A DNA stretch of 64,000 nt from Butyrivibrio sp. LC3010 (GTDB lineage: Bacteria > Bacillota > Clostridia > Lachnospirales > Lachnospiraceae): assembly GCF_000424385.1 (NCBI RefSeq), contig NZ_AUJU01000002.1:216407-280406 (forward strand), written 5' to 3'. Within the stretch, counting starts at the first letter, position 1. Each line of letters starts with the position of its first letter. Made by a program: the position numbers and the translations under genes. The notes below the pieces were generated by a model. The model did no database searches and had not been told where the DNA came from. It was given only the letters and a program-made list of their open reading frames with translations. Shown here in pieces: positions 56,349 through 64,000 of this stretch.

Positions 56349-57473
56349 TTACCCAAAGATTGTTTTTAATAAACTGTTTCCGTTAGATATGGTCTTGGAA
56401 AATCCCGCCAAATAATTTTTAGAAGTATATATTTCATAAGTCACCATTCCCTTTTGTGCAAGAGCGGCTTCAATAAACTTTCCTAAAAAGGTATCCTCTT
56501 TTTTATAATTTGTAATATACTCCTTCTGATAAATCTCCAGATCAAAATCCCTTATCTTTTTTCCGGAAAGATCTTCACCAAAGCTCTTCCAGTCTTCGGA
56601 AGCTATGAGCTGCCTCTTTCTTATAATCGCATTAATTCTATCCTTATATGGTTCTATCGCTTCGGTGTCGTACTTATCTTTTCCAAATGTGCTGATATCA
56701 CCCCTAATATATTTCATGGCGTATATCATCTGTGCAAAAGCTTTTAGATAATCAGATGGATTATCCTTAGTTATCTCCTTATAGTCATCCCAGGCGGGAA
56801 TATATCTGTATTTCATAAAAGAATAATCCGGTAGATGTCCTGCTCTTCCATGTCCAAGGTTCATTACGGAATTTTCATTATTCTGGAAGATACTACTTGT
56901 GTAAAGATTATTAGCCACATCATCTTTAGCTGAAGGGTTATGCCTGAATTTTATTGGAACCTCTCTCTCCTCACCTTCTATAGTGATGACTTCCCTGAAA
57001 TTCCAGTTCGTATTATTTATGGCAAGTGAAGGTGTTCCTGCAAAATAGCTGTGAGCCCATGTATCAGCCAGCACATGCATGGCAACCCCAACTGCCTGTA
57101 TAGGCTTACCCTTGGCAAGCTCAACGGTCTTAACCATAAGGTCGCTGTTAGGCATACAGATCAGCCTGTATTTATTCATATATATCCTTGTGCGACCGCG
57201 CTTTTGAGCATACAGATCATATGGCAGAAAGTGGAATGATGCCCAGATTCTTGTTATATTCTGAAGTCCTATAATATCTGTCCTTGCATCCATCATTTCT
57301 AATTGAAGCTGTGTCGTTGCTGCCGATAAAGGAGCATTTAATTTTGTTAAAAATGTTCCGGAACATAAATCCACAAGCTGGGCGCAATAGCAGATATCTT
57401 CGCTCTCTTCATGCGTATATCCTGCAAGATATGCAGCACAATATGTAGCATAATAATGAAAATCCTCTTGCAT
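56349..57473 (-). CDS. DUF6765-type putative zinc-dependent phospholipase-like protein
   Basis: A 374-residue protein without signal peptide. Begins MQEDFHYYATYCAAYLAGY, and later carries AMHVLADTWAHSYFAGTP, a His/Asp-rich helix pattern like that of zinc-dependent phospholipase C or S1-P1-like proteins; both ends match my recollection of the DUF6765 family. It lies 2 nt downstream of one membrane-protein gene and 25 nt upstream of another, suggesting a membrane-associated complex. Activity is unproven; the zinc ligands are inferred. Confidence 0.65.
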   Translation of the reverse strand: MQEDFHYYATYCAAYLAGYTHEESEDICYCAQLVDLCSGTFLTKLNAPLSAATTQLQLEMMDARTDIIGLQNITRIWASFHFLPYDLYAQKRGRTRIYMNKYRLICMPNSDLMVKTVELAKGKPIQAVGVAMHVLADTWAHSYFAGTPSLAINNTNWNFREVITIEGEEREVPIKFRHNPSAKDDVANNLYTSSIFQNNENSVMNLGHGRAGHLPDYSFMKYRYIPAWDDYKEITKDNPSDYLKAFAQMIYAMKYIRGDISTFGKDKYDTEAIEPYKDRINAIIRKRQLIASEDWKSFGEDLSGKKIRDFDLEIYQKEYITNYKKEDTFLGKFIEAALAQKGMVTYEIYTSKNYLAGFSKTISNGNSLLKTIFG

Positions 57474-57475
57474 AT

Positions 57476-57973
57476 CTAACTATCCAGCCCCTCTTTTTTT
57501 TGTATTTTCTTAATTCTGTAGTATGAATATATAATGTCAAAGATAATAGACATAAATGATAACTCTACAAAAATAGTAATTACATCACCGTCATCCCATT
57601 CTCTGATATTTCCTGTCCCAATGTATGCCGCCAGACTCCATATACTGTATATTGCAAGCAAACAAAGCCATATCAGAAATGTTTTCTTATTACTTCTTGC
57701 CCTGGCAAATCTTATAGCCGAAAAGCCTATATAAACATGTAAAAATAATATGCCACCATAAAAGCACATCAGAAAAATAACTACCAGAACTTTTACGACA
57801 GGTGTAGGTACGTCATCTACCAGCACATAGTAACCATTGATATCATCTGTCCCGGCAACAATTTTAATAAAAAACTTCAGAACTTCCCAAATGCCGAATG
57901 CAATGACACCCAAGCCGCTCATTTCAATATTGTTATTATATTTTCTTATCAGTGCCAAAGTCTCCTCAGACAT
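57476..57973 (-). CDS. Small multi-pass membrane protein
   Basis: A 165-residue protein with four helices (NIEMSGLGVIAFGIWEVLKF; VKVLVVIFLMCFYGGILF; FLIWLCLLAIYSIWSLAAYI; FVELSFMSIIFDIIYSYY). No known family. GGAG lies eight bases before ATG. First of the three-gene cluster. Confidence 0.6.
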   Translation of the reverse strand: MSEETLALIRKYNNNIEMSGLGVIAFGIWEVLKFFIKIVAGTDDINGYYVLVDDVPTPVVKVLVVIFLMCFYGGILFLHVYIGFSAIRFARARSNKKTFLIWLCLLAIYSIWSLAAYIGTGNIREWDDGDVITIFVELSFMSIIFDIIYSYYRIKKIQKKEGLDS

Positions 57974-57995
57974 TTAGTACACTCCGTATATTCAC

Positions 57996-58030
57996 AATTT
58001 AAAGGGGCTGCCGCATATTTGCGACAACCC
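57996..58030 (-). terminator. Hairpin terminator after the Tudor-like gene
   Basis: Minus-strand GGGTTGTCGCA pairs with TGCGGCAGCCCC through several G-T pairs, followed by TTTAAATTG. A weak U tract makes it a probable rather than certain terminator. Confidence 0.55.
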
Positions 58031-58052
58031 TCAATATCACTATAAAATAATA

Positions 58053-58529
58053 CTATTTAGATTTTTCAATAATTTTATCAATATCGTCCTGTAACCGTTC
58101 CATTGCAAATTCATTAGACCTGAGAGCAAGATGCGCTTTCAGAGAACGATTGTGAACATCATTTCTCTTCTTGAAATAATCAAGAAGATTTTCATCATCT
58201 ATTTTCAAATAGCCATCAGCAATAGCACCGGGTAGTACGAATTTCTTCACTACATCGGAAAACTCAACTTCAATATACTTGCCTTCCTGCTTTTTTATAG
58301 TACCTTCACCAAATTTTTCATGAGTGATCTTTAAATTGATAGCATCCTTATTGCCAAGAGCCATTGCTTCAGAATCCAATTCCTCTATTTCCTTTTCAAG
58401 GCTAGAGTGCTCGTTCTTAAGCTCATCCATACGCCTTGCATGCTCTTCAAGAAGCTCTTTTGTTCTCTTAGTTCTTGCCTTTGGAGTAGTCTTTACTTCT
58501 TTCTCTTCCTCTTCAAGATCTAAACCCAT
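58053..58529 (-). CDS. Coiled-coil protein with a UvrD-type Tudor-like domain
   Basis: A 158-residue cytoplasmic protein. Residues 20-60 are a charged coiled coil. The central part, THEKFGEGTIKKQ through IEVEFSDVVKKFVLPGAI and DGYLKI, resembles the C-terminal Tudor-like domain of UvrD/PcrA helicases that contacts RNA polymerase or UvrB, here without any helicase. ATG 58529 with AAGGGG six bases upstream is chosen over an upstream ATG. No operon partner; followed by a hairpin. Confidence 0.65.
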   Translation of the reverse strand: MGLDLEEEEKEVKTTPKARTKRTKELLEEHARRMDELKNEHSSLEKEIEELDSEAMALGNKDAINLKITHEKFGEGTIKKQEGKYIEVEFSDVVKKFVLPGAIADGYLKIDDENLLDYFKKRNDVHNRSLKAHLALRSNEFAMERLQDDIDKIIEKSK

Positions 58530-58670
58530 TGTATACCCCTTTTCCGCGGATAATGGCACCCGCTTTCCTACTGTAATCGATATAATACATTTTATCGTAT
58601 TTCTTATCGTTTGCGGCAGATGTTACTTTTTTTTCATAAAACTTTTATGTTTTTATGGATTATTTGTAAA

Positions 58671-59642
58671 TTATTCTGTGTCCTCTTTTGTCAGTTCACT
58701 TCTTGCTTTCTGTTTCCTGTCATCATCGAGGATCTGGCCCCATTTATAAGGTGTAGCCTGATATACATAGTAATCAAGCCAATTAGAATACAGGTTATTA
58801 CAGTGGGATCTCCAGGTGAGCTTAGGGGTATTATCAGGATCATCATCAGGATAATAGTTTTCAGGAACATGTATCGGCAAATCCTTACTAAGATCCCTGA
58901 TATACTCGTTATGAAGTGTTAATCTGTCATACTCTGCATGTCCCATAACAAATATATTTTTTCCGTCTCTGGACATACACAAAAATACACCTGCCACTGT
59001 AGATTCTGCGAGAACCACCAGTTCTTTACATGCATGGATCTCATTGGAAGGAGATTCTGTATGCCTTGAATGAGGCATCAAAAATACATCATCAAAGCCT
59101 CTTACCAAAGGAACCTTTCTATTTTCAACTCTGTGTTCGAACAGACCAAAGAGCTTTTCCGGAAGCTTTCTCTTTTGTATTCCGTAATGATAATATAATC
59201 CTGCCTGAGCTCCCCAACATATGTGGAAGGTTGATGTTACATTTGTTTTTGACCACTCAAAAATCTCACATAATTCTTTCCAGTAATCAACCTCTTCAAA
59301 TTCCATCTGCTCCACAGGTGCACCTGTGATAATAAGGCCGTCGTAGGTATTATCTCTTAGCTCTTCAAACGTATGATAGAATCTGTTCAAATGGTTAGGC
59401 GACGTGTTGAGCGATTTGTGGCTGCTGACACGCATGAATGATACATCGATCTGCAGTGGTGTATTTGAAAGTGACCTGAGAAGCTGCAACTCCGTATCTT
59501 CCTTTAATGGCATCAGGTTTAAAATACAAATATTCAAAGATCGAATATCCTGGTGCATGGCGCGATTTTCGTCAACTACAAAGATGTTTTCTTTTTCAAG
59601 TATTTCCCGCACCGGGAGATCATTCATAATTTTTATAGGCAT
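58671..59642 (-). CDS. metA: Homoserine O-acetyltransferase (MetA family)
   Basis: A 323-residue cytoplasmic enzyme of methionine synthesis. Counting from ATG 59642 (GGGAGGAG eight bases upstream), Cys142 in FHICWGAQ, His235 and Glu237 in MGHAE match the catalytic residues. Position 111 is Glu in TGAPVEQMEF; published work on this family links Glu111 to acetyl-CoA and Gly111 to succinyl-CoA use, so this enzyme should be an acetyltransferase despite its usual annotation as succinyltransferase. It lies 66 nt after ligA, with too little room for a SAM riboswitch. Confidence 0.93.
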   Translation of the reverse strand: MPIKIMNDLPVREILEKENIFVVDENRAMHQDIRSLNICILNLMPLKEDTELQLLRSLSNTPLQIDVSFMRVSSHKSLNTSPNHLNRFYHTFEELRDNTYDGLIITGAPVEQMEFEEVDYWKELCEIFEWSKTNVTSTFHICWGAQAGLYYHYGIQKRKLPEKLFGLFEHRVENRKVPLVRGFDDVFLMPHSRHTESPSNEIHACKELVVLAESTVAGVFLCMSRDGKNIFVMGHAEYDRLTLHNEYIRDLSKDLPIHVPENYYPDDDPDNTPKLTWRSHCNNLYSNWLDYYVYQATPYKWGQILDDDRKQKARSELTKEDTE

Positions 59643-59708
59643 GATTTTTTCTCCTCCCAATTATATCAAGAGTTTTATCCTTAATTTTTAGTCTCGTATA
59701 ATAATATT

Positions 59709-61733
59709 TTATTCAAGCATTTTCAGGAACTCAGCTTCATCTATAATTTTGATTCCAAGGTCCTGAGCTTTTGTAAGCTTACTTCCTGCTGCTTCACCGG
59801 CAAGAACCATAGAAGTTTTCTTTGATACACTTCCTGACGCTTTGCCACCGTTTTTAACAATAAGACCTTCTGCTTCTTTTCTTCCAAGCGTAGGCAGTGT
59901 TCCGGTAACAACTATTGTCATTCCCGCAAGTTTATCAGAAGCATCCTCCTCCGGGATAACTGCTGTATTTACCCCTTCCTGCTTCATTCTGAGAATCAGC
60001 TGTCTGTTCTCTTCACTATGGAAAAACTCATACAGGTCATTCGCTGTAGTCTCACCAATATCAGGCATTGATAAAAATCCGTCAACCGTGACATTAAACA
60101 ATTCAGTTATGTCAGAGACGTGCTTCATTATTTCTCTTGCTGTGGCTTTTCCGACATTTCGGATGGCAAGTCCCGTAAGAAGCATTACAGGATCATTTTC
60201 TTTGGATTTTTCTATTTCGCCAAGAAGCTTATCAGTGTTCTTTTCTTTACCGATAATTCCCTTCTGAACCATCTCATCACGATAATTTCTAAGCTCATAT
60301 ATATCGGCATAGCTCTTTAAATATCCGTCTTTGGTAAGAGCTTCTATGAGGGTATCGCCAAGTCCCATGATATTCATAGCATCTCTGGAAGTAAAATATG
60401 CAATTGTCCTTGTAACCTGGGCAGGACATGTAGGATTAACACATCTGATATCAGCTGTGTCTTCCTCTCTTACAAGCTTGTGTCCACATACAGGACAAAC
60501 CTGCGGTGCCTCATATACTGATTCCGGCTCCTCAACGCAGCCGTTCAGTTTAGGTATGATTTCTCCTGACTTGAACAACTTGTAAGCTCCGCCGACACCA
60601 ATCTTCATCTCGCGAATATAATCCTGGTTATGAAGTGTCGCCCTTGAAACAGAAGTACCACACAGTCTTGCGGGTTTACCTGTCTCTTTATCATGAAAGC
60701 TTCCTGTAAAAGTTAGTTTGCCGGTTCTACCCACATCTACAAGAATTTCATCCATAACCACAACTCTTTCTTCCGGTGGATACTTGTAGGCTATATGGCC
60801 GCTTGAGTACTTACTTCCTGCAGGGAAATCATCTCTCCATCCGGTCCTGTCTACCTTTATTACAGCACCGTCAAGATCAAACTCAAGATCAAATCTTTCA
60901 TCGCCTATGGCATCTATTGCTTCAAGGATCTCTTCAGCAGTTTTGCACTGTCTGTGCTCCACTACAGGTATTCCGATTTTCTGAAGCTCATCCAGGGCTT
61001 TGCAGTGGCTCTGCATAAGTTCCTCCGGACCATCCTGAACATTGAAGACAAACATTCTAAGTCCGCGCTCTTTAGTGATATTACTGTCGAGCTGTCTTAG
61101 TGTACCCGCAGCAAGATTTCTGGGATTAGCTGCAACCTTTTTACCAAGCTTTTCCTGCTGTTCATTGAATCTGTCAAAGTCTTCATGAGACATATAAACT
61201 TCACCGCGAAGTTCCAGATAAGCCGCATCATATTGAATTTCCTTTTTTACATCGGGAATAACAAGAGCATTTATGGTTACGTCCTCTCCGATTCTGCCAT
61301 CACCTCTTGTCTCTGCAAGAGTCAGATGCATAAATCCCGGCTTCTCGGTCATGCTCTCATATCTTAATGTCATGCTAAGGCCATCAATTTTCTGCTCAAC
61401 TGAAAAAAGCGCATCAGGGTGTTTTTCATGAACTTTATTCACCCAGGCAATAACTGATTCCCTGTCAAAAACATCCTCTATTGAAAGCATTGGTACATTG
61501 TGAGTAACCTTAACTCCAGCCTCGCGCTTTGTCGTACCTCCGATTATCTGTGAAGGTGAGTCCTTTGTAATCAGCTCGGGATACTCACTCTCAAGCTTTT
61601 TCAATTCCTGCATAAGCTGATCATATTCATAATCAGATATCTCCGGTGAGTCCTGATTATAATATCGATCCATATGATAACGGATTTTCTCAGAAAGCTC
61701 CGTGTATTTTGATTTAATCTCAGTTGTTACCAT
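59709..61733 (-). CDS. ligA: NAD-dependent DNA ligase LigA
   Basis: A 674-residue ligase of normal length and order: Ia domain (YEYDQLMQELKKLE), adenylation domain with the active-site Lys in SVEQKIDGLSMTLR, OB fold, four-Cys zinc finger (CPVCGHKL ... CVNPTCPAQ), helix-hairpin-helix repeats and C-terminal BRCT (AGMTIVVTGTLPTLGRKEAE). It seals nicks in replication and repair. Its ATG overlaps the stop of the pseudouridine synthase gene (TAATG). Confidence 0.97.
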   Translation of the reverse strand: MVTTEIKSKYTELSEKIRYHMDRYYNQDSPEISDYEYDQLMQELKKLESEYPELITKDSPSQIIGGTTKREAGVKVTHNVPMLSIEDVFDRESVIAWVNKVHEKHPDALFSVEQKIDGLSMTLRYESMTEKPGFMHLTLAETRGDGRIGEDVTINALVIPDVKKEIQYDAAYLELRGEVYMSHEDFDRFNEQQEKLGKKVAANPRNLAAGTLRQLDSNITKERGLRMFVFNVQDGPEELMQSHCKALDELQKIGIPVVEHRQCKTAEEILEAIDAIGDERFDLEFDLDGAVIKVDRTGWRDDFPAGSKYSSGHIAYKYPPEERVVVMDEILVDVGRTGKLTFTGSFHDKETGKPARLCGTSVSRATLHNQDYIREMKIGVGGAYKLFKSGEIIPKLNGCVEEPESVYEAPQVCPVCGHKLVREEDTADIRCVNPTCPAQVTRTIAYFTSRDAMNIMGLGDTLIEALTKDGYLKSYADIYELRNYRDEMVQKGIIGKEKNTDKLLGEIEKSKENDPVMLLTGLAIRNVGKATAREIMKHVSDITELFNVTVDGFLSMPDIGETTANDLYEFFHSEENRQLILRMKQEGVNTAVIPEEDASDKLAGMTIVVTGTLPTLGRKEAEGLIVKNGGKASGSVSKKTSMVLAGEAAGSKLTKAQDLGIKIIDEAEFLKMLE

Positions 61734-62476
61734 TAACTAATTCCCCTGTTATCTAATACTTTATATAATTCTTTTAATTCCTGCCCCCGGATAATCCTAT
61801 ATTCAGAATAATCAAGATTACCAAGTTCAATATTTAAAATTCTGATTCGCTTTAGTTTTGTAACCTTATAGCCAAAAGCCTCGCACATTCGTCTTATCTG
61901 TCTGTTAAGGCCCTGCGTAAGTATTATATTAAAACTCTTTTTACCGTTTTTTCTGACCACACATGTTTTTGTCGTCTGATCAAGATCCTTAAGATAAACT
62001 CCCTTTGCCATATCTTTCACAAAAGCATCAGAAATCTCTTTATCCACCTCAACCACATATTCCTTTTCATGGCCATTGGCAGACTTCATCATTGCCTGTA
62101 TAAGATCCCCATCATTTGTAAGGATCATCAGTCCCTCTGAATCCTTATCGAGACGTCCGGCATAGGTTACACGTTTTTCATACTTTATATCATCAATTAT
62201 TGTTTTCTCAGCATGCTCATCCTTCTCGGTGCAGACAACTCCAACAGGCTTATTGTATGCCAGGACAACCTTCTCATCATTCATTCTGATGACTTTCCCA
62301 TCGAGACATACTTCATCTTTGTCTGTGACCTTAGCACCGTTTTCGGCAATTTTACCATTAATTGTTACTCTGTTATCCTGGATAAGCTTATCAGCATCTC
62401 TTCTGGAACAAATGCCACACATGGCGATATATTTATTTAATCTTATTGCTTTACTATCTTCGTTTATCAATAGCAT
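61733..62476 (-). CDS. RsuA/RluF-family rRNA pseudouridine synthase
   Basis: A 247-residue enzyme that isomerises uridine in rRNA. N-terminal S4 RNA-binding domain (IRLNKYIAMCGICSRRDADK) and catalytic domain with the Asp in AGRLDKDSEGLMILTNDG and Tyr/Arg motif LNRQIRRMCEAFGY. Most like RluF/RluB. Annotated from ATG 62476, where GAGGA is only three bases upstream; TTG at 62470 with better spacing is equally possible. Sits 17 nt below element copy B. Confidence 0.9.
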   Translation of the reverse strand: MLLINEDSKAIRLNKYIAMCGICSRRDADKLIQDNRVTINGKIAENGAKVTDKDEVCLDGKVIRMNDEKVVLAYNKPVGVVCTEKDEHAEKTIIDDIKYEKRVTYAGRLDKDSEGLMILTNDGDLIQAMMKSANGHEKEYVVEVDKEISDAFVKDMAKGVYLKDLDQTTKTCVVRKNGKKSFNIILTQGLNRQIRRMCEAFGYKVTKLKRIRILNIELGNLDYSEYRIIRGQELKELYKVLDNRGIS

Positions 62477-62492
62477 TTCCTCTATTACATTG

Positions 62493-62565
62493 GGATACGC
62501 CCCTCACTTTGTGAGGGCCTAGTCCAGTACGATTCCTAAATTTCTGAAGAAATTTAGGAATCTAT
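62493..62565 (-). repeat. Intergenic structured repeat element, copy B
   Basis: Gap-free 73-bp match to 35530-35602, 58 identities. Two hairpins: CCTCAC-TTT-GTGAGG and GATTCCTAAATTTC / GAAATTTAGGAATC with a four-base loop. Four base pairs in the two stems differ between copies by compensatory changes (one in stem 1, three in stem 2). Lies directly upstream of the pseudouridine synthase start, in the same orientation as copy A relative to the transcribed strand. Confidence 0.8.
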
Positions 62566-62568
62566 ACT

Positions 62569-62605
62569 AAAACGGAACGTCCTTCATTATGAAGTCGTCC
62601 CGTTT
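62569..62605 (-). terminator. Terminator of mecA
   Basis: Hairpin AAACGG.../...CCGTTT with an inner CTTCA/TGAAG stem, followed on the minus strand by TTTTAGTAT. It lies 40 nt after the mecA stop. Confidence 0.65.
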
Positions 62606-62645
62606 GAAAACCTGATAAAATGCAGTCGCACTTCTCTAACAGTAT

Positions 62646-63488
62646 TTATAAGCTACGGAGTGTCTCAATAGCGTTCTTCTTAAGAACTATGTCGAAACTC
62701 TCATCCATATGACAAATAATATTATCTTTAGTAGTTACAAATTTACCAAACTCATAGCAGATTGAAAATACAGCAGCAAATGTCTTAGCATTCTCATCCC
62801 TTCTGTCAAATACCATATAATAAGCATTGGCAGAGTTGCTTCTGTAAAGAGTACTCTCCATGGAAATCGTACCCGAAATCTGCTTACTAAGTGCAATAGC
62901 AGTCCTTAAGTTTTTGAGTTCAAAAACAAAAGTTGAAAATCCAAGTCTGTCGAGCTCATTTTTTCCATTGTCCTTCTGCTCGTCCGGAACGATTTTAGTT
63001 TTTCTGCCACTTTCCTTCTTCTTATCAGGAATGGCATCTTTATCTATCTTCTCAGCTTCGGTTCTGGTCTTTTCAACCATATCCTTAACAGAATTGGTAA
63101 AATCTTTAAGGCTCTGAAGATACTCACTAAGTCTTGGGATTCTGTCCTCCTCAGGTGTATCACCAAGCTCTTCTAAGAAGTTTTTAGGGAAACGAAGTCC
63201 CGCCTTCTCCGTAAGATTCTTAAGCATATCTGCAAAAGCTCCCTCTGTGTTCTCAGAGAGTGTAAGAGATATTGAATGATCCGGCAATACAGTGATCTGC
63301 ATTGGAGTGAAAGCCCCCTGCGGCTTGTAATCCACTTCTGTAGCCGCTTTCTCCATTATATCATGAAGAAAATCCATTGCTTCCTTACTTTTATCAAAAA
63401 GATCCTCTAGCTTTAATCCCTGCTCATCCATGTCGTCTTCAGTGATTATGCAATTAACGGTATCCTTATTAACTCTTGTAAATTTCAT
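62646..63488 (-). CDS. mecA: Adaptor protein MecA
   Basis: A 280-residue ClpC adaptor. The N-terminal domain (KFTRVNKDTVNCIITEDDMD) binds substrates and the C-terminal domain (about 180-280, FVFELKNLRTAIALSKQISG) binds ClpC; the middle has a charged linker (IDKDAIPDKKKESGRKTK). It is longer than B. subtilis MecA (about 218 residues) because of that linker and a helical insert. GTGGAG precedes ATG. Its own promoter with a roughly 110-nt leader lies upstream. Confidence 0.88.
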   Translation of the reverse strand: MKFTRVNKDTVNCIITEDDMDEQGLKLEDLFDKSKEAMDFLHDIMEKAATEVDYKPQGAFTPMQITVLPDHSISLTLSENTEGAFADMLKNLTEKAGLRFPKNFLEELGDTPEEDRIPRLSEYLQSLKDFTNSVKDMVEKTRTEAEKIDKDAIPDKKKESGRKTKIVPDEQKDNGKNELDRLGFSTFVFELKNLRTAIALSKQISGTISMESTLYRSNSANAYYMVFDRRDENAKTFAAVFSICYEFGKFVTTKDNIICHMDESFDIVLKKNAIETLRSL

Positions 63489-63604
63489 AAATACAACTCC
63501 ACATTACGTATAACCATGTAATGACTTCTCGAATATCACAAGGTAAAATGTTTTGGTCTGACTAGTACAAGAAGTCTGTTATCCCTAACTACAACATATA
63601 GTGC

Positions 63605-63632
63605 ATTATATCACAGTAATGCATAAATGCAA
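63605..63632 (-). promoter_or_regulatory. Promoter of mecA
   Basis: Minus-strand TTGCAT (63627-63632), 16-bp spacer, perfect TATAAT (63605-63610). The leader contains the inverted repeat CATTAC/GTAATG (63503-63524) just before the ribosome-binding site. Confidence 0.7.
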
Positions 63633-63638
63633 AAGAAA

Positions 63639-64000
63639 TCAGCAGATTCTTGGAAGGCCTTCTCCGTATAAAGGGCCGATGAGTCTTTCTCCGCCAATAG
63701 GTGTATGAAGTACTACACCAATATTATCGGCTCTTTTAACTTCTCCGATTATAGCTGCAGTTTCGCCATAATGTGAATTCTTTATGATCTGTAAGGCTTT
63801 ATCTGCATCAGAAGCATCAACTACACAGATTATTTTCCCTTCATTTCCCATGTAAACTGGATCAAGTCCAAGCATTTTACAGAAATCTCTGACTTCATCT
63901 CCTACAGGAAGTCTGTCCTGATAAAGATGAATTTCGCAGGAAGAAGCATTAGCGAACTCATGAAGTACGGTACCAAGACCACCTCTTGTAACGTCTCTCA
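63639..64000 (-). CDS. hypE: Hydrogenase maturation protein HypE, C-terminal 120 codons (partial)
   Basis: The 5' part lies beyond the right edge. Visible sequence contains DVTRGGLGTVLHEFANAS, RDFCKMLGLDPVYMGNEGK and IGEVKRADNIGVVLHTPIGG, matching the C-terminal AIR-synthase-like domain of HypE. The last four residues are PRIC, the conserved tail whose cysteine is carbamoylated and dehydrated to a thiocyanate that donates cyanide to the [NiFe] centre. It therefore implies a [NiFe] hydrogenase elsewhere in the genome. 30 nt before its stop, the next gene's promoter begins. Confidence 0.93.
   Translation of the reverse strand, partial: RDVTRGGLGTVLHEFANASSCEIHLYQDRLPVGDEVRDFCKMLGLDPVYMGNEGKIICVVDASDADKALQIIKNSHYGETAAIIGEVKRADNIGVVLHTPIGGERLIGPLYGEGLPRIC

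Noticed and set aside
59643..59708. SAM riboswitch upstream of metA
   Set aside because: Only 66 nt separate ligA from metA, too short, and no SAM aptamer pairing is visible.
1..64000. CRISPR array, prophage, transposase or integrase
   Set aside because: No regularly spaced repeats, no phage or transposition proteins, and no attachment-site-like repeats were seen; the tRNA-Leu gene has no adjacent integrase.

Overview
The window is AT-rich, gene-dense bacterial chromosome. Almost every gene lies on the minus strand; the exceptions are one small ORF (33626) and one 4.3-kb gene (51352). Gene content points to a Clostridia-class anaerobe, most likely Lachnospiraceae of the Butyrivibrio/Pseudobutyrivibrio type: a giant hydroxyacyl-CoA dehydratase activase fusion, an FtsA-like protein beside coaE and polA, the UPF0210/ACT pair, a membrane HD-GYP protein, RNase Y, MecA, a CBS-containing pyrophosphatase, and GPH-symporter plus GH2 sugar genes. 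The taxon is inferred from gene content, not from a marker gene. I see no prophage, transposase, rRNA or CRISPR array.

Layout, left to right. 1-1836: end of a double-glycine peptide (bacteriocin-type) operon with two leader peptides, a short HlyD-like protein and a C39-peptidase ABC exporter cut by the window edge; tandem 11-bp-spaced repeats sit at its promoter. 1924-8175: a MurJ/SpoVB-type flippase, glgA, trpS and rho; the rho-trpS gap holds a strong candidate small RNA on the plus strand. 8508-9881: a stomatin/NfeD pair. 9927-17672: an unusual five-gene transporter cluster that mixes sugar-ABC permeases, a huge solute-binding lipoprotein, a coiled-coil membrane-fusion protein and a MacB-like periplasmic domain, without an ATPase. 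17696-26139: UPF0210, ACT, WalJ-like hydrolase, FtsA-like, coaE, polA and a zinc-finger membrane protein. 26374-31816: a sugar operon (GPH symporter, uncharacterised GT-B-like protein, GH2 glycosidase) behind a promoter bracketed by two identical inverted repeats.

From 32001 to 37316 come tRNA-Leu(CAA), small membrane and hydrolase genes, a secreted transglutaminase-like protein and the pyrophosphatase. 37487-42893: a DtxR-type regulator, an rRNA methyltransferase and a heterodimeric ABC exporter in overlapping frames. 42978-51115: HD-GYP protein, rny, recX, recA with two SOS boxes, a degenerate sigma-like protein and a rhomboid-like membrane protein. 51352-55623 is the activase. 55790-64000: a small membrane/zinc-hydrolase cluster, a Tudor-like protein, metA (acetyl type by Glu111), ligA, a pseudouridine synthase, mecA and the C-terminus of HypE.

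The most novel material is in the intergenic DNA: the candidate sRNA at 6331-6446; two copies of a 73-bp element (35530 and 62493) whose differences are largely compensatory across two stems; and two further multi-hairpin elements at 32559 and 45152. The latter lies next to a HD-GYP gene that appears to have lost its start codon.
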